Source of the DNA: Camarhynchus parvulus
Taxonomy: Eukaryota; Chordata; Aves; Passeriformes; Thraupidae
Assembly (NCBI RefSeq): GCF_901933205.1
Contig: NC_044571.1
Span: 56,667,994-56,731,993 of the forward strand
Direction: 5' to 3'
DNA length: 64,000 nucleotides
Below are positions 60,792 through 64,000 of the stretch, in pieces; the stretch's first letter is position 1; each line of letters begins with the position of its first letter. The notes under the pieces were generated by a model. The model did no database searches, had not been told where the DNA came from, and worked only from the letters and a program-made list of their open reading frames with translations. The translations under genes were made by a program, and so were the position numbers.

Positions 60792-63700
60792 CCCATTTAT
60801 ATAGTTACTATACTTACCTTTTCTTACTATACTTACTTTTGCTTTCATCTATCTAACTTGAAAATTAATTTGGTGATGTAATTTTTTTCTGTATATTATC
60901 TAATAGCGGGGTTATATTTGACAACAACCATCATAAAAATGACTGACAACAAAAATGTATAGAAATTTTTGTGTCGATAATCAAGGACCAAATCCTACAT
61001 TAGATGGAGAATTAGGAGAAATACCATAAATATCTGTACTATAATTAAAATTCAAGTGTCTCTAAGAGACCTGAAGAATTGGATTGTCTTTGAGACAATT
61101 ACTTTTGCATATAAAACATGTAACCTATATGTGTTACTTATTACATCCCATACAGATATTTTTTTCTTCATATATTGAATACTGAACACAGTCTCTGAAC
61201 TGGCAAGTGTCTAAAGTTACTATAATATAATAATTGCAGTATTTTGACTAAGGGTTTATATCTTAAGGTACTCATCAGTGTTTCAAAATCAGGAAGAATT
61301 TTCATTGCACAGCAGCTAATGGAGTGTTGAGCTATTTTCTATCTGGGGGCAGATACAGAAAGAAAAAAGGGTGTCTTAAATGGAATGTACCAAAAGTCCA
61401 CATTTGAAGTCCATAAACCTGCTTCTCAACCTTTGGCCTTGAACTACAGATACTTAAACGTTCTAGGACAGGTCTTGTAGTTAGCACGTCTGATTTACAA
61501 ACTTATTTACAAACTTTTATGTACCTCAACTCTATAGGTGGGTTTGACTTTGGAAACATTTTCTATAGGCTCTTGATTGAATTAACTGATTTTCCATCTT
61601 AAAAATGTTCTAAAATATTTATTTTAATGTGTACAAAGCAGATCTTTTAATTTCTATGAAGAAAAGCAGATTATTTCTTTAACTTTGTGAATAGCAAAGA
61701 TGTTATTTGATATAAGAAGTGATTGAAAGAAAGAATTATCTCTGGCTCCACACTTGGATGCTGTGAACAAAATTAAGAGATTCTCAAAGCTAGCACATGC
61801 TGGTAGATTTACAGCTCTGCTGTAATTGGCGAAACAGTTGACAAAACATGTTTATATAAAACTCATGAAAAAAGACATTTTTTTCTCCATGTACTCAAGT
61901 CTTCACAGGATTTCTTTTCCTCTTTAATTTTCACTATAGTGAGGGATGGAAATTGACAAGTTTTACAAACACATTTTGACAAAGGAACAAAATTGTTTAC
62001 CTCATTGATAGGAAGCGGAAATTACTCAGTTTTAGTGAGATCTCTTCACGACCCCTCTGTGAAATTCAGTACTATCCAATCAGCTAAATGAGTTATATAG
62101 GAATATACAGTCTTTGTCCCAGAAATTTTTTAATCAATGTAATTGTCACGGGAACCATGGAGTTACTGTAAATACATATTTTCAAAATATTTCCCAAACT
62201 CTTCCCTAGGGTTCATAAAAAGTTGTGGGTTTTTTTGAAAACTATGAAAGGAAAGAAAAGTTAATTTTACATAGGTCTAGTTTATCTCTTCTTATTTTCT
62301 TTTCTGCTGTGTTTTGCATGGTAGAAAAATCTCATCAGAAACGCCTTATTCATCTGACCCCGCTCCCTTTGAAAACTATTTTGTCATCTTTCAGCTCCAT
62401 AAAGGAAAAGATGAAAGCAAAAATATGGATGTGTTTGTAATGAGGATAATGAAAGTTGAAAGGCAAGTAGAATCATCGGAGGAAGAGTGAAATGTGGATA
62501 CTGATAGATGCTCAGCAGAGAGAGATGGAAATGATGAGTCTGTAATGTGACAATGACACTTTAGTGAAGAACAAAGATTGTGACAAACAATGCTGAAAGC
62601 AGACACTTGAGATTTCAGTGAGAATCTGAAGTCCATATGAAGGGATTAGATTGATTACAGGCAATAGTATATAAACTTCTTGTGACTTTCTTTTGACATA
62701 GTGTTTAATCTACTACTGAGAGCTGAATAAAAATGTTTTGATACAAAAATATTTCTGACACCAGCCTCAAAATACAATACTAAAGGGCAGAAGAGATCAG
62801 CACAGAACTTTCCCAACAGTTTAAGTTGGTTACATTCTTACTCAAACTTGCCAAAAGTAATTTTTTTTAATGGAGTTTTGTTTTTCTTAATATAATATGG
62901 GTTATATAGATATTTTTTATTTATGATTTTCAAAATCACATGTGGTTATTTTGCTGTGTGTTTTCTCAAACAAAGATGTTTATCTGGTAAATGATGATGA
63001 CACAAAGCTATTCCTGAAGCTAATTCCTCAGCTTCTCAGACTGAGTTTGATAAAGAAGCTGACAGTTTATTGGCTGGAGATGATTTGTATGATTGTTGCT
63101 TCCTGCATTGCTTTGCTTTGTTGTGTTTTCCCTTCCTCTCTTGTACTTCATCTTTAGAACTGCATCTGTTATCTATACTGATATTTTATTTTAATCTGGC
63201 ATAAACCTTTTGATGTATGATCATACTGAATATTAAATATTTGGACTATGTCATGAAATCATTTGAATATAATGGATTTTTTACTGTCCTGAGTGTAACA
63301 TAAACTATTAATTATGTACAGTCTTTCTTATTTTATCAAGCTGTGGACACTGTAGATATAATAAAATTATCTCTTGTTGTCTTACACTAGAAAATGTACA
63401 ATGAACTAGATGAAAGAAAACACATTTTATAACCATGGTAACCGTCAGTAACATCTGTAGGTTCCTCTTTCTCTTATTTCTCTATGAGGATTGAAAAATG
63501 TCATTAATTTTTGTTGATTTTTATTTTTCTACAAGAGGAGAAAACAGAAAATCAACGATAGGCATAATTTTCAATCACATATGGCAAAGTATTTAGGAAT
63601 CACTGGCAAAATGAGTATGGGAGGCAATAAAAAATATTTACTTCCAAATAAAATTGTCAGAGGTAGAATTAGTCTTTCCATAAAATTGGTTTGTCTCTGT

Positions 63701-64000
63701 AGTATCTCTGCAAACATTTAAATGATACCTCTAATGATACTTTGTGAAAAATGTTGATGTATATAGTTATTTTCAAATGTTTTTTGAAGAGAATCTGATA
63801 CTTCTTTGTCAAACTGCATCCATCTGCCCAAAAATCTTAGAGGATTTATACAAGAAAAAAGTCTTTGTGAGACAATTCTGGCAGATTATCCTGGAATTTA
63901 GCAAGAGTCTTTCTTGAGAAAGGGAATATTCATGATTTTTACTTCAAGACTGCTAAATGTATTTCGGTGATACTTTAGATAGATCAGTCATTAACATGGA
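60792..64000. other. AT-rich DNA without recognisable gene
   Basis: No gene or known repeat was recognised up to the window end. Small duplications: TTACTATACTTAC at 60805-60817 and 60824-60836; ATTTACAAACTT twice in tandem at 61493-61516. Open frames of about 70-80 codons near 62.2-63.2 kb look random. Confidence 0.55.
61493..61516. repeat. 12-bp tandem duplication
   Basis: ATTTACAAACTT is repeated exactly, head to tail. Confidence 0.95.

Noticed and set aside
62942..63157. 71-codon frame with acidic VNDDDTK stretch
   Set aside because: No family recognised, no splice or promoter context; length is ordinary for chance in this window.
1..64000. CRISPR arrays, operons, rRNA, tRNA or bacterial defence systems
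   Set aside because: Nothing compatible was seen; repeats and base composition are those of a bird nuclear genome.

Overview
The window is vertebrate nuclear DNA, almost certainly from a bird. It is AT-rich and CpG-poor and has no credible protein-coding gene. It carries many fragments of CR1 LINEs, several ending in the avian 3' signature ATTCTATG repeated head to tail. It also carries two retroviral LTR relics of types I know from bird genomes; the one at 58.2-58.75 kb is of a type I associate with Neoaves. No bacterial, plasmid or phage features, CRISPR array, rRNA or tRNA is visible. It reads as a gene desert or the inside of a very large intron. All family assignments come from recognition by eye and memory; no search was run.

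Layout. 0-0.85 kb: a (TCCA)n microsatellite joined to a minus-strand CR1 reverse-transcriptase (RT) fragment. 0.85-10.8 kb: unannotated AT-rich DNA with a Z-DNA-type alternating tract (4.7 kb) and a polypyrimidine tract (6.9-7.1 kb). 10.8-11.3 kb: a plus-strand LTR relic. 11.3-24.0 kb: mostly nothing recognisable, with one relic of an old palindromic repeat at 17.0 kb. 24.05-24.76 kb: a plus-strand CR1 fragment. 31.09-31.16 kb: a perfect 31-bp inverted repeat with an 11-bp loop. 33.4-35.9 kb: a cluster of coding-like minus-strand segments with frame breaks, possibly a decayed gene copy. 36.9, 38.0-38.6, 43.4-43.5, 49.5-50.3 and 53.2-53.5 kb: further CR1 pieces on both strands. 55.08-56.53 kb: a CR1 insertion whose 5' part is inverted relative to its 3' part, as expected from twin priming. 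58.2-58.75 kb: a minus-strand LTR. 58.96-60.79 kb: a long, very old CR1 of the kind shared with turtles and crocodilians. 60.8-64.0 kb: nothing recognisable.

There are no host genes here to link into a pathway. The biology visible is retrotransposition and its by-products: 5' truncation, 5' inversion, microsatellite growth from an element, one LTR lying close to an older LINE, and a recent-looking palindrome. I found no convincing new molecular system. The best leads are the perfect hairpin, the inverted CR1 and the 33.4-35.9 kb coding-like cluster.
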